A stretch of 9,646 nucleotides of DNA from JBGPJM01 sp041485385 (GCA_041485385.1 JBGPJM010000193.1:1-9646); one strand, 5' to 3'. Counted from the stretch's first letter, positions 1 through 6,984 are shown. Made by a program: numbers and translations. The notes: generated by a model from the sequence alone, not told the origin.

Positions 1-907
1 CGACCTCCGCGTCGCGGTGCTGCCGACGATGCACGGCGAGAGCGTCGTGTTGCGCGTGCTGGACCGCTCAAACGTCAAGCTGGCGATCGACCGGATCGGC
101 CTGCGCGAGGACGACCTGACCAAGGTCCGGATGCTCATCAACAAGCCCAACGGCATCGTGATCGTCACCGGCCCGACCGGCTCGGGGAAGACCACCTCGC
201 TCTACGCGGCCCTCCAGGAGCTCAACGACATCGGCACCAAGATCCTCACCGCCGAGGACCCCGTCGAGTACGACATCGACGGCCTGTGCCAGTGCCAGGT
301 CAACACCGACGTCGACCTCACCTTCGCACGGTGCCTGCGGAGCTTTCTCCGCCAGGACCCCGATATCATCCTCGTGGGCGAGATCCGCGACCTCGAGACC
401 GGCGTCATCGCCGTGCAGGCCTCCCTCACCGGCCACCTCGTGCTCTCCACGCTGCACACCAACGACGCCCCCAGCTCCATCCTGCGTCTGATGGACCTGG
501 GCATCGAACCCTTCCTCCTCACCGCCACCATCGAGGGCATCCTGGCCCAGCGCCTCGTCCGGCGAATCTGCGAGAAATGCAAGGAGCCCTACACCCCCAA
601 GGAGGAGGAGCTCATGGAGCTCAATATCCGCCCCGAGGACACGGAGGGCCGCCAGCTCTACCGCGGACGCGGCTGCGACGCCTGCCACAAGTCCGGCTTC
701 AAGGGCCGCATGGCCATCTTCGAGCTCATGACCATGAGCGACGAGCTGCGCGAGCTGGTCATGAAGCACGCCAGCACCAACGTGCTCCGAGATTCCTCCC
801 GTCGCGGCGGGATGCGCACGCTCCGCGAGTGCGGCCTGCTGGCCATCTTCGAAGGGCAGACCACCATCGACGAGGTCGTCCGCGAGACCATCGCCGAGGA
901 GGGATGA
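1..907 (+). CDS. gspE: Type II secretion ATPase GspE, C-terminal part (5' truncated by window edge)
   Basis: This is the C-terminal ~301 residues of a GspE/PilB-family secretion ATPase. The first full codon is at base 2 and the frame is already open there (DLRVAVLPTMHGESVVLRVL), so the true start lies upstream; the GTG at 17 is internal. Numbering from that GTG: Walker A GPTGSGKT at 52-59 (about bases 170-193), Walker B region DPDIILVGEIRD at 114-125, and the His-box stretch LTGHLVLSTLHTND at 137-150. A four-cysteine zinc motif follows, with C185/C188 and C220/C223 (CEKC ... CDAC), typical of GspE and PilB. Known role: a cytoplasmic hexameric ATPase that drives pseudopilus assembly through GspF. 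The N-terminal GspL-binding domain is not in the window. The gspF gene follows after 201 nt. I favour GspE over PilB because of the downstream F-G-H-I-J-K order; the motifs alone do not separate them. Confidence 0.93.
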   Translation, partial: DLRVAVLPTMHGESVVLRVLDRSNVKLAIDRIGLREDDLTKVRMLINKPNGIVIVTGPTGSGKTTSLYAALQELNDIGTKILTAEDPVEYDIDGLCQCQVNTDVDLTFARCLRSFLRQDPDIILVGEIRDLETGVIAVQASLTGHLVLSTLHTNDAPSSILRLMDLGIEPFLLTATIEGILAQRLVRRICEKCKEPYTPKEEELMELNIRPEDTEGRQLYRGRGCDACHKSGFKGRMAIFELMTMSDELRELVMKHASTNVLRDSSRRGGMRTLRECGLLAIFEGQTTIDEVVRETIAEEG

Positions 908-936
908 TCCGAGGGGTGATCAGAGGGATGATCGGC
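901..936 (+). repeat. Three tandem 12-bp imperfect repeats over the gspE stop codon
   Basis: Three consecutive 12-mers occur here: GGGATGATCCGA (901-912), GGGGTGATCAGA (913-924) and GGGATGATCGGC (925-936). They share the core GGGRTGATC. The first copy contains the TGA stop of gspE (905-907). An ATG at 904 overlaps that stop as ATGA and opens a 26-codon frame ending at 984, in which the repeats read MIRGVIRGMIGR. Nothing shows that this small frame is translated: GAGGAGGG lies directly against the ATG with no spacer. Function is unknown; a protein-binding site or slippage-generated repeat are both possible. Confidence 0.6.
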
Positions 937-1005
937 CGATACGCGACGCCGACCGACGATCCGGGGGAATGGGGGGGAACGTGAGCTCGTAGGGACCGAG
1001 AGGAC

Positions 1006-1038
1006 GGGGGAACAGGGTGGGTGGGGGGCGAGCGGGGG
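1006..1038 (+). promoter_or_regulatory. G-quadruplex-type motif upstream of gspF
   Basis: Five G runs lie close together on the sense strand: 1006-1010, 1015-1017, 1019-1021, 1023-1028 and 1034-1038. The linkers are 4, 1, 1 and 5 nt, meeting the standard pattern of four runs of at least three G with loops of 1-7 nt. Further G runs lie upstream at 963-967, 971-977 and 992-994. Because it is on the sense strand it could also form in the mRNA leader, about 70 nt before the gspF start. Folding and a regulatory role are inference. Confidence 0.45.
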
Positions 1039-1047
1039 AGGAGGAGC

Positions 1048-1078
1048 CCGCCCTTGGCGCCGACGGCGCCGCGGGCGG
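1048..1078 (+). other. GC-rich stem-loop in the gspF leader
   Basis: CCGCCC (1048-1053) pairs with GGGCGG (1073-1078), and GGCGCC (1056-1061) pairs with GGCGCC (1065-1070). A TT/GC internal mismatch separates the two 6-bp helices, and the loop is GAC. The structure ends 30 nt before the gspF ATG. No T-run follows, so it is not a classical intrinsic terminator. It may be a transcript-processing, stabilising or attenuating element between gspE and gspF. Confidence 0.45.
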
Positions 1079-1108
1079 AGACGTACGTGCTGATCGGGAG
1101 ACAAGTCG

Positions 1109-2392
1109 ATGGCAACGTTCACCTACGAGGCGCTCAACGCCGCCGGGAAGCCGCAGAAGGGAACCGTCGAGGCCGGTTCCACCGACGAGGCGATCCAGCG
1201 GATCAAGAGCCAGGGCTTCTTCCCCACCTCCGTCCGCGAGCAGAAGGGCAAGAAGACCGACGGCCCGGTCGATGGGGGCGAGAAGAAGAAGAAAAAGGGC
1301 GAACTCTCGCTGAGCATCGGCGGGGTGTCGCAGAAGCGGCTCACGCTCTTCACCCGCCAGCTCTCCACGCTGCAGGACGCCGGCCTCCCGCTGCTCCGCT
1401 CCCTGCAGATCCTCGAGGGCCAGCAGAAGCCCGGCAAGCTCCGCAACATCCTCCAGGAGGTCTGCGAGGACGTCGAGGGCGGCTCCAGCCTCTCCGAGGC
1501 CATGGCCAAGCACCCTCGCTGCTTCAACCGCCTCTACACCAAGATGGTCAACGCCGGTGAGATCGGCGGCGTGCTGGACATCATCCTGCAGCGCCTCGCC
1601 GAGTTCATGGAGAAGGCCCAGCGCCTCAAGAGGAAGGTCAAGGGCGCGCTGGTCTATCCCTCGGTGGTCGTCATCGTCGCCGCCTCGATCGTCACCTTCA
1701 TCATGTGGTTCATCATCCCCAAGTTCGAGGAGATCTTCCGCGACTTCGGCGTCCCCCTGCCGCTGATGACCCGCTTCCTCATCAACACCAGCAACTGGAT
1801 CGCCGGCAAGAACATCGGCCAGACCATCCCCGGCGCGATCTACATCTTCCTGTCCCCGATCTTCATCTTCGTGTTCGTCAAGCTCGCCCGGAAGGCCACC
1901 CCCGGCCGTGCCGCCCTCGACACCATGGTCATGTGGACGCCCATCTTCGGCAAGCTCGTCCGCAAGACCATCACCGCGCGCTTCACGCGCACCCTGGGCA
2001 CCCTCATCTCCGCCGGCGTGCCCATCCTCGAGGCCATCCTCATCACCCGCGACACCTCCGGCAACTACGTCTTCGAGAAGGCCCTCACCAAGGTACACGA
2101 CTCCATCCGCGAGGGCGAGTCCTTCGCCGAGCCGCTCCGCGAGAGCAAGGTCTGCGACGCCATCGTCGTCAACATGATCGATGTCGGCGAGGAGACCGGC
2201 GACCTGGACGCCATGCTCCTGAAGGTCGCCGACAACTACGACGAGGAGGTCGACGTCGCCGTCGCCGCGCTGGTCTCCCTCATCGAGCCCATGCTCGTCG
2301 TCTTCCTCGGCGCCATCGTCGGCACCATCGTCGTCTCGATGTTCCTGCCGCTGGTCGCCATGATCGAGTCCCTCCAGGGAGGCAAGCTGTGA
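1109..2392 (+). CDS. gspF: Type II secretion inner-membrane platform protein GspF
   Basis: This is a complete 427-residue protein, close to the usual GspF length of about 400. The ATG at 1109 has GGAG at 1097-1100 with an 8-nt spacer, and the opening MATFTYEALNAAGKPQKGTV is the classic GspF/PilC N-terminus. A lysine-rich linker EKKKKKG (58-64) leads into two homologous T2SF domains, roughly 77-200 and 284-414. The repeated motifs are visible as GGSSLSEAM ... VNAGEIGGVLD near 124-157 and GESFAEPL ... IDVGEETGDLD near 336-367. Three membrane segments are predicted by eye at about 182-203, 240-260 and 390-416. Known role: polytopic platform that couples the GspE ATPase to pseudopilin assembly. 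Its stop overlaps the gspG GTG start by 4 nt (GTGA, 2389-2392), implying coupled translation. PilC of a type IV pilus is the main alternative. Confidence 0.93.
   Translation: MATFTYEALNAAGKPQKGTVEAGSTDEAIQRIKSQGFFPTSVREQKGKKTDGPVDGGEKKKKKGELSLSIGGVSQKRLTLFTRQLSTLQDAGLPLLRSLQILEGQQKPGKLRNILQEVCEDVEGGSSLSEAMAKHPRCFNRLYTKMVNAGEIGGVLDIILQRLAEFMEKAQRLKRKVKGALVYPSVVVIVAASIVTFIMWFIIPKFEEIFRDFGVPLPLMTRFLINTSNWIAGKNIGQTIPGAIYIFLSPIFIFVFVKLARKATPGRAALDTMVMWTPIFGKLVRKTITARFTRTLGTLISAGVPILEAILITRDTSGNYVFEKALTKVHDSIREGESFAEPLRESKVCDAIVVNMIDVGEETGDLDAMLLKVADNYDEEVDVAVAALVSLIEPMLVVFLGAIVGTIVVSMFLPLVAMIESLQGGKL
2376..2382 (+). promoter_or_regulatory. Ribosome binding site deciding the gspG GTG start
   Basis: AGGGAGG lies inside the last codons of gspF, 6 nt before the GTG at 2389. 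It supports GTG as the gspG start. This start gives a 13-residue leader before the pilin helix, and the next in-frame ATG lies after the conserved helix start. Confidence 0.7.
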
Positions 2393-3162
2393 CCCACCCC
2401 GCCGCACGCCGCCCGCCGCCCCGCGCCTTCACCCTCCTGGAGGTGGCCATCGTCGTGGTCATCATCGCGACCATCGCCTCCCTGGCCTTCGTGGCCCTCG
2501 CGAAGGTGATCAAGTCCTCGCGCGACGCCGCCCAGCGACAGACCATCATGTCCCTCAAGCAGGGCGTCGATCACTTCAAGCAGCAGTTCGAGTTCCTCCC
2601 CCCGCTCGTCAACGACAACGGGCGCGGCGGCCCCGTCGACCCGCTCACGTTCAACCCGATCATCCGCGACGCCGCCTTCCTCCGCTACGAGCCAGGCACC
2701 AACCCCGCCGACCCCCGCTACAGCGTCTACTCCCTCCCCTACTACCTCATGGGCGTCCTAGACGTCAAGTTCGACGGTGTCGCCGGCCCCGGCTTCACCC
2801 GCCCGGACCCCGACGGCTCCTTCCACCGTCGCGGCAAGACCTACGAGCCGTTCTTCGACACCTCCGGCGATCCGGAGCGCCTCGTCCGCGACCCCTCCGA
2901 CATCAACCGCGTCACCCTCGTCGACCGCTGGAAGAACCCCATCCGCTACTACCGCTGGATGCCGCGCTTCGTCCCCGGCGGCGCCAACCAGGGCCAGGTG
3001 CAGAACTACAACGTCCCCGCCGAGCTCCGCGACCCCGCCGGCTCCGCCCAGCAGCGCGACGCCGAGTTCGCCATCGTCAGCGCCGGCGCCGACGGCGTCA
3101 TCGACCGCTCCGGCTTCGCCGCGACCGACAACCGGGACAACATCGTGGAGATCGGCCGATGA
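2389..3162 (+). CDS. gspG: GspG-like major pseudopilin
   Basis: This is a 257-residue type IV pilin-like protein starting at GTG. The leader MTHPAARRPPPRA ends in Ala13; the mature protein would begin FTLLEVAIVV, with the conserved E5 at residue 18 and a hydrophobic helix to about 42. The C-terminal tail reads VDRWKNPIRYYRW (178-190) and then FAIVSAGADGVID ... DNRDNIVEIGR (227-257). This resembles the GspG ending 'DPWGNPY ... SxGxDG ... DDI', where the family binds calcium. That tail and the position after gspF are why I call it the major pseudopilin. It is longer than typical GspG (about 140-150), with the extra length between the helix and the tail (about 70-178). Leader cleavage and N-methylation would need a prepilin peptidase not seen here. 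It ends in an ATGA overlap with gspH. Ala at -1 is a deviation from the usual Gly. Confidence 0.85.
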   Translation: MTHPAARRPPPRAFTLLEVAIVVVIIATIASLAFVALAKVIKSSRDAAQRQTIMSLKQGVDHFKQQFEFLPPLVNDNGRGGPVDPLTFNPIIRDAAFLRYEPGTNPADPRYSVYSLPYYLMGVLDVKFDGVAGPGFTRPDPDGSFHRRGKTYEPFFDTSGDPERLVRDPSDINRVTLVDRWKNPIRYYRWMPRFVPGGANQGQVQNYNVPAELRDPAGSAQQRDAEFAIVSAGADGVIDRSGFAATDNRDNIVEIGR

Positions 3163-4271
3163 ACACCCCTCGCCGTCATCCCCCGCGCCGGCCCCGCGCC
3201 GCGTTCACCCTCACCGAGCTCCTGGTCGTGATCCTCATCCTGGTCACGGTCCTGCTCATCGCCGTCCCCGCCTTCTCCTCGCTCATGTACTCCTCCGAGG
3301 CCTCGATGGCCGAGAGCCTCCTCCGCTCCGCGCTCCGCGCCGGGCGCGACGCCGCCATCCGCTCGGCCGGACGCAGCGACGCCGGCATCGTCTTCTTCTT
3401 CGAGCCCGGCGGCCGCACCCTCCTGGTCCCCTGCGTCAAGGCCGGCGAGCTCGAGGAAGGCACCCTCAACCGTCCCACCGTCATCGAGATCTGGATCCCC
3501 TCCGACACCCTCGAGCCGGTCCAGCTCCCCAAGAACTGGATGGTGCGCGGCTACGCCCCGGTCAACTCCATCAGCCCCCTGCCCCTCGGCACCCTTTGGT
3601 ACGAAGGACCGCGCATCATCGGCGGCGGCGGCTACGGAATGAGCAGCACACGCGGCGACTGGGTCTTTCCCGAGACAGGTTTCTACGACGTCGAATCCGG
3701 CAGAGACGGCCAGAAGCGACAGACGTTCATGATCCGTTTCGAGGCCGGCACCGGCCTCCTCTCCACCGCCTACTCCGCCCCCGTCCTGGTCCTCTCGCCC
3801 CGCCCCTCGGCCACTGGGCGCTCGCCCGTCGGCTCGGACCAATGGAAGCGCGCCGACCTCGCCTCCGATTACTCGCGCTTCGTGCGCCGGGTGCTGACCG
3901 ACAACTCGATCCGCCTCTTCGAGCGTCAGGCCCTCCTGGGCTCGGTCTCCTCCGACATGGTCCGCGCCAAGGCCGTCAGCCAGATCGCCCTGTACGACGA
4001 GAAGAAGCTCGCCGCCGGGCTGGGCGTGCACCCCGACCGCGACACCGGCTGCCTGTACACGGTGACCCGGGCCGGGCCCGGAAACGTCACGGTCCTGTGG
4101 GTCCGCGGCGCGCTCGTCGACGCGGCCCACATGAACGCCTGGATCGAGGGCGACACCGACTTCGACGGCCGCATCGAATCCCCGAGCGCCACGGGCGACT
4201 CCCCGCAAGCCAAGATGTTCACCATCGACCGCTACACCGCCGTGTTGCACGAAGTGGAGGCGCAGCCATGA
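3159..4271 (+). CDS. gspH: GspH/FimT-like minor pseudopilin, enlarged
   Basis: This is a 370-residue protein; the ATG at 3159 overlaps the gspG stop and GTGGAG (3145-3150) precedes it. The Arg/Pro-rich leader ends RAA, and the mature start is FTLTELLVVILILVTVLLIAV with E5 at residue 20. The next stretch, SLLRSALRAGRDAAIRSAGRSDAGIVFFF (about 53-81), matches the GspH/FimT pattern of a helix followed by the first strand. MIRFEAGTG (191-199) resembles a later GspH strand. Typical GspH is about 170 residues, so roughly 170 extra residues are appended. The C-terminal part holds an EF-hand-like loop, D332-T-D334-F-D336-G-R-I. A Gly-rich segment (148-190) has more A- or T-ending codons than its surroundings. 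C92 and C298 are the only cysteines. Known role of GspH: a minor pseudopilin at the pseudopilus tip. The order in the operon supports H, but sequence conservation past residue 85 is too low for certainty by eye. Confidence 0.75.
   Translation: MNTPRRHPPRRPRAAFTLTELLVVILILVTVLLIAVPAFSSLMYSSEASMAESLLRSALRAGRDAAIRSAGRSDAGIVFFFEPGGRTLLVPCVKAGELEEGTLNRPTVIEIWIPSDTLEPVQLPKNWMVRGYAPVNSISPLPLGTLWYEGPRIIGGGGYGMSSTRGDWVFPETGFYDVESGRDGQKRQTFMIRFEAGTGLLSTAYSAPVLVLSPRPSATGRSPVGSDQWKRADLASDYSRFVRRVLTDNSIRLFERQALLGSVSSDMVRAKAVSQIALYDEKKLAAGLGVHPDRDTGCLYTVTRAGPGNVTVLWVRGALVDAAHMNAWIEGDTDFDGRIESPSATGDSPQAKMFTIDRYTAVLHEVEAQP
4152..4181 (+). other. EF-hand/dockerin-like DxDxDG loop in GspH
   Basis: Residues 332-341 of the GspH-like protein read DTDFDGRIES, with Asp at loop positions 1, 3 and 5 followed by Gly and a hydrophobic residue at 8. 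This spacing is typical of calcium-binding EF-hand and dockerin loops. The acidic position-12 residue is not clear, so binding is only suggested. Confidence 0.4.
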
Positions 4272-5323
4272 CCCACCCCCGCCGCGCCTTCACCCTCATC
4301 GAGATCCTGATCGCCGTCCTGATCCTGGCCCTGGGCCTCCTGGGCCTGGGCGCCGTCTTCCCGGCCGTCATCCGCGAGCAGCGCATCGGCGCCGACGCCC
4401 TCAACGGCGCGCAGGCTGCCGCTCAAGCAAGAGCCGTCCTGCTCTCGTGGGATTACAACGGCGCCATGAATCCTCCCCCGCCGCCCCCACCGCCCCCGGC
4501 GCCCCAGCCCCCGCCGCGCGACATCTGGCGCAACTGGCGAGACAGCGCCGCCACGGGGGGCCTCAACCGCGTCGAGTTCGAACACGGCGAGTTCTTCGTT
4601 CCCGCCATCGACCTCCCGGGCGCCCAGGGCGCTTCCCCCTCGTCCACCGAGATGGGTATTCCGGGCTCAATCTACAACTCGTTCTCCCTCCCCCTCCGCG
4701 AGCGGCTCTTCCCCTTTGGCCCGCAGGCCCAGGACCCCCATCTCGTCTGGGATATCGCCGTCCACCGCCTCTCCGACGCGGTCCCCGGCAACCCCGCCTC
4801 AAACGACCCTGTTCAGGTCGTCCTCTTCGTCCGCCGGGTCGACCCGCGCCTGCGCGTCCCCCGCACCCAGACGCTCTACCAGCAGTTCATAGCCTCCGGC
4901 GCCGCACGCCGCGTCCCGGTCGGCATCGTCGCCGCCACCGGTCTCCCCACGCTCGACGGCACCGGCACCTACGCGCCCCCCATCACCATCCCTGTCCGTT
5001 TCCACTCCACGTTGGTCCGCCCCGACCGCGACCGGCTCTACTTCGAGACCGGCGGCCTCGGCACTCTCTCCGCAGCGCAGTGGGCGATCGTCAGCCAGAT
5101 CGGCCAGAAGCTCGTCGACAACCTCGGCACGGTCCACAGCGTCGTCGGCTTCGGCGAGGACCCGATGCTCGGGCATTTCGTGAAGATCGATCCGCCCGTC
5201 CCCGCCTTCATCAGCGAGAATCAGGCCGCCCCGTCCGCCGCCTCGGGCGGCGTCATCCAGCAGGTGGTCCTGACCCCGCAGGTGCCCGTCGCCGTCTCCG
5301 TATTCACGGTGGTGAACCCATGA
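4268..5323 (+). CDS. gspI: GspI/PilV-like minor pseudopilin with polyproline linker
   Basis: This is a 351-residue protein. The ATG at 4268 overlaps the gspH stop (ATGA) and follows GGAGG (4256-4260) by 7 nt. A very short leader, MTHPRRA, precedes FTLIEILIAVLILALGLLGLGAV with E5 at residue 12; the 'A-x-L-I-L-A-L-G-L-L' helix is characteristic of GspI and PilV. A proline tract of nine consecutive Pro, then APQPPP, lies at 69-83 between the helix and the globular part. Typical GspI is about 120 residues, so most of this protein (84-351) is an unfamiliar extracytoplasmic domain; I recognise no family in it, and it has no cysteines. Known role: GspI nucleates the tip complex with J and K. Its stop overlaps the gspJ ATG. 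The polyproline tract would be expected to need EF-P for efficient translation. Confidence 0.78.
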   Translation: MTHPRRAFTLIEILIAVLILALGLLGLGAVFPAVIREQRIGADALNGAQAAAQARAVLLSWDYNGAMNPPPPPPPPPAPQPPPRDIWRNWRDSAATGGLNRVEFEHGEFFVPAIDLPGAQGASPSSTEMGIPGSIYNSFSLPLRERLFPFGPQAQDPHLVWDIAVHRLSDAVPGNPASNDPVQVVLFVRRVDPRLRVPRTQTLYQQFIASGAARRVPVGIVAATGLPTLDGTGTYAPPITIPVRFHSTLVRPDRDRLYFETGGLGTLSAAQWAIVSQIGQKLVDNLGTVHSVVGFGEDPMLGHFVKIDPPVPAFISENQAAPSAASGGVIQQVVLTPQVPVAVSVFTVVNP

Positions 5324-6984
5324 ACAGCAGCACGACCGGTCCTTCCCGTAGCCGCGCCGCCCGCCTCATCCAGCGCGCCGGGCGCGCCGGCGCGTTCACC
5401 GTCGTCGAGATGATCATCGCCGTCGGCGCCCTGGCCATCCTCTCGGTGGGCGTCGCGCAGATCTTCCGCGCCACCGGCGAGACCGTGAAGGTCGGCCGCC
5501 GCATCAGCAACATCAACAACTACGCCGCGATGATCGAACGCCAGATGCGCAAGGACTTCGAGGCCATGACCCGCGACGGCTTCCTGGTCATCCGCAACGA
5601 GATCACCGGCGGCGACCCCGCCCTCAGCCCCGACGAGCCCGCCACCCAGCGCCGCAACCGCCACATCGACGAGATCCTCTTCTTCGCCACCGGCGACTTC
5701 GCCTCCCTCCGCGACCCCGTCCACCCCGACCGCGTCGTCCGCTCCCCCCAGGCCCGCATCTACTTCGGCCACGGCCTCTCCCAGGACCCCAAGGACCCCA
5801 ACTACTACAACGAGGTCCACCTCGACGACACCAACTCCGACCCCATGATCACCCCGGCCTTCGGCCTCCCCAGCGCCCACGGCGGCCGCGGCCCCAACCA
5901 GTACGCCATGGACTGGACCCTTCTCCGCTATGTCTCGCTGCTCGCTACCCCCAACGCCACCACCCGCGACCGGCTCTCCACCCCCGTGGGCTCTCCCCCC
6001 GAGCCCACCGTCTCCGAAGAGCCCGACAACGACATCCAGGTCCGCCTCCAGCCCGCCGTCTCAAGCGTCTTCCAGAACAACGCCCGCTACAAGCCCAACC
6101 TCTTGCCCCCCGACTCCGCCCTGGTCCGCGACGAGACTCCGGTCCACCCGCGCTGCACCTGCGGTGTGGTCGACATCATCACCTCCGACCTTGGCGAGAT
6201 CCGCTCCACCACCCTCGACGCCCAGGACACCAGTATCACCCGCCCCTTCAGCCTCGACCAGGATTATTTCCAGGACGGCGCCCACGGCGCCGTCTTCCAG
6301 TTCGACACCAACCCCGCCCTCCCCAACTCTTCCACCCGGCGCATGCAAGCCTGGATGCGCCAGGCCTTCCCCGCCCCCTCCGATACCGTCTCCAACACCC
6401 CCGGCGCCCGTATCCGCTGCGAGCCCTCTCCACCCGATCTGCTCGGTGTCCGCGGCTCCGGCGGCCTCCCTTACAACCGCGAGTACAAGCGCACCGACCA
6501 GAACATGCTCTCCTCCTTCAACTTCGTGCCCCACTGCACGGAGTTCATCGTCGAGTACTCCTTCGGCAAGGTCTACCCGCCCACGCACATCCGCGCCGGC
6601 CAGCTCATCTGGCACGGCATGAACACGCCCGAGCGACCCGATGTCCGCCCCTACCGCGACCCCGCCAACAACGGCTGGGACATCTACAACATGCCTTACC
6701 GCAACGCCAACGGCTCGCAAGGCACCTGGCAGGTCAAGCTCGACACGATCCGCATCCCAACCGCGCCCTTCGGCGGCGGACGCCCGCCCGAGTACTCCTA
6801 CTTCGGCTACGTCGATCCCTCCTATCGCCCGGTCAACGCCGGCGACCCGGAGACCATCGCCTGGGCCTGGCCCAAGCTCATCCGCGTCACCATCTCTCTC
6901 GTGGATCCCACCGACCCTCTCACCGAGCAGACCTACCAGTTCATCTTCACCACCCCCGGCAACCCCGAAGACCACGCCGGCTAG
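5320..6984 (+). CDS. gspJ: GspJ/PilW-like minor pseudopilin, enlarged
   Basis: This is a 554-residue protein whose ATG (5320) overlaps the gspI stop. The Shine-Dalgarno is weak (GGTGGTGAA, 5308-5316), so expression probably relies on coupling. The unusually long 25-residue Arg-rich leader ends GRAGA, before FTVVEMIIAVGALAILSVGVAQIF with E5 at residue 30. IERQMRKDFEAM (72-83) matches the GspJ helix that follows the membrane segment. HIDEILFFATG (115-125), CTEFIVEYSFG (406-416) and the end WPKLIRVTISLVDP ... QFIFTTPG (517-547) match GspJ/PilW strand patterns. Usual GspJ is about 200 residues, so a block of roughly 250 residues (about 150-400) appears inserted. Four cysteines (279, 281, 367, 406) could form disulfides outside the cytoplasm. 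Known role: minor pseudopilin binding GspI and GspK at the tip. The next gene starts after 97 nt, the first gap since gspF began. Confidence 0.8.
   Translation: MNSSTTGPSRSRAARLIQRAGRAGAFTVVEMIIAVGALAILSVGVAQIFRATGETVKVGRRISNINNYAAMIERQMRKDFEAMTRDGFLVIRNEITGGDPALSPDEPATQRRNRHIDEILFFATGDFASLRDPVHPDRVVRSPQARIYFGHGLSQDPKDPNYYNEVHLDDTNSDPMITPAFGLPSAHGGRGPNQYAMDWTLLRYVSLLATPNATTRDRLSTPVGSPPEPTVSEEPDNDIQVRLQPAVSSVFQNNARYKPNLLPPDSALVRDETPVHPRCTCGVVDIITSDLGEIRSTTLDAQDTSITRPFSLDQDYFQDGAHGAVFQFDTNPALPNSSTRRMQAWMRQAFPAPSDTVSNTPGARIRCEPSPPDLLGVRGSGGLPYNREYKRTDQNMLSSFNFVPHCTEFIVEYSFGKVYPPTHIRAGQLIWHGMNTPERPDVRPYRDPANNGWDIYNMPYRNANGSQGTWQVKLDTIRIPTAPFGGGRPPEYSYFGYVDPSYRPVNAGDPETIAWAWPKLIRVTISLVDPTDPLTEQTYQFIFTTPGNPEDHAG

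Larger units (their letters stand above)
908..1108. other. Non-coding gap between gspE and gspF
   Basis: This 201-nt gap is one of only two in an otherwise overlapping gene run. It holds the end of the 12-bp repeats, a 10-bp palindrome ATCGGCCGAT (931-940), a G-rich tract (963-1038), a GC-rich hairpin (1048-1078), an 8-bp palindrome ACGTACGT (1081-1088) and the gspF ribosome binding site CGGGAG (1095-1100). On the sense strand it is G-rich, whereas the flanking genes are C-rich, so it does not look like decayed coding sequence. I see no convincing -35/-10 promoter and no U-tract terminator. Confidence 0.6.

Noticed and set aside
1054..1100. Possible sigma-70 promoter with TTGGCG at 1054-1059
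   Set aside because: No -10-like hexamer lies at suitable spacing, and the TTGGCG is part of the hairpin.
920..2407. Minus-strand open frame of 495 codons opposite gspF
   Set aside because: It lies antisense to an unmistakable gspF, and its product is an acidic Asp/Gly/Glu-rich sequence with no recognisable domain.
2777..4267. Long in-frame extension upstream of the GspI start
   Set aside because: It overlaps gspG and gspH in another frame and is Pro/Arg/Ala-rich shadow sequence. The ATG at 4268 with GGAGG and an immediate pilin leader is the real start.
4472..4516. Minus-strand G-quadruplex opposite the GspI proline codons
   Set aside because: The G runs on the minus strand follow directly from Pro codons, so coding constraint explains them.
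4447..5319. Long in-frame extension upstream of the GspJ start
   Set aside because: It is Arg/Pro-rich shadow of gspI; the pilin leader begins at ATG 5320.
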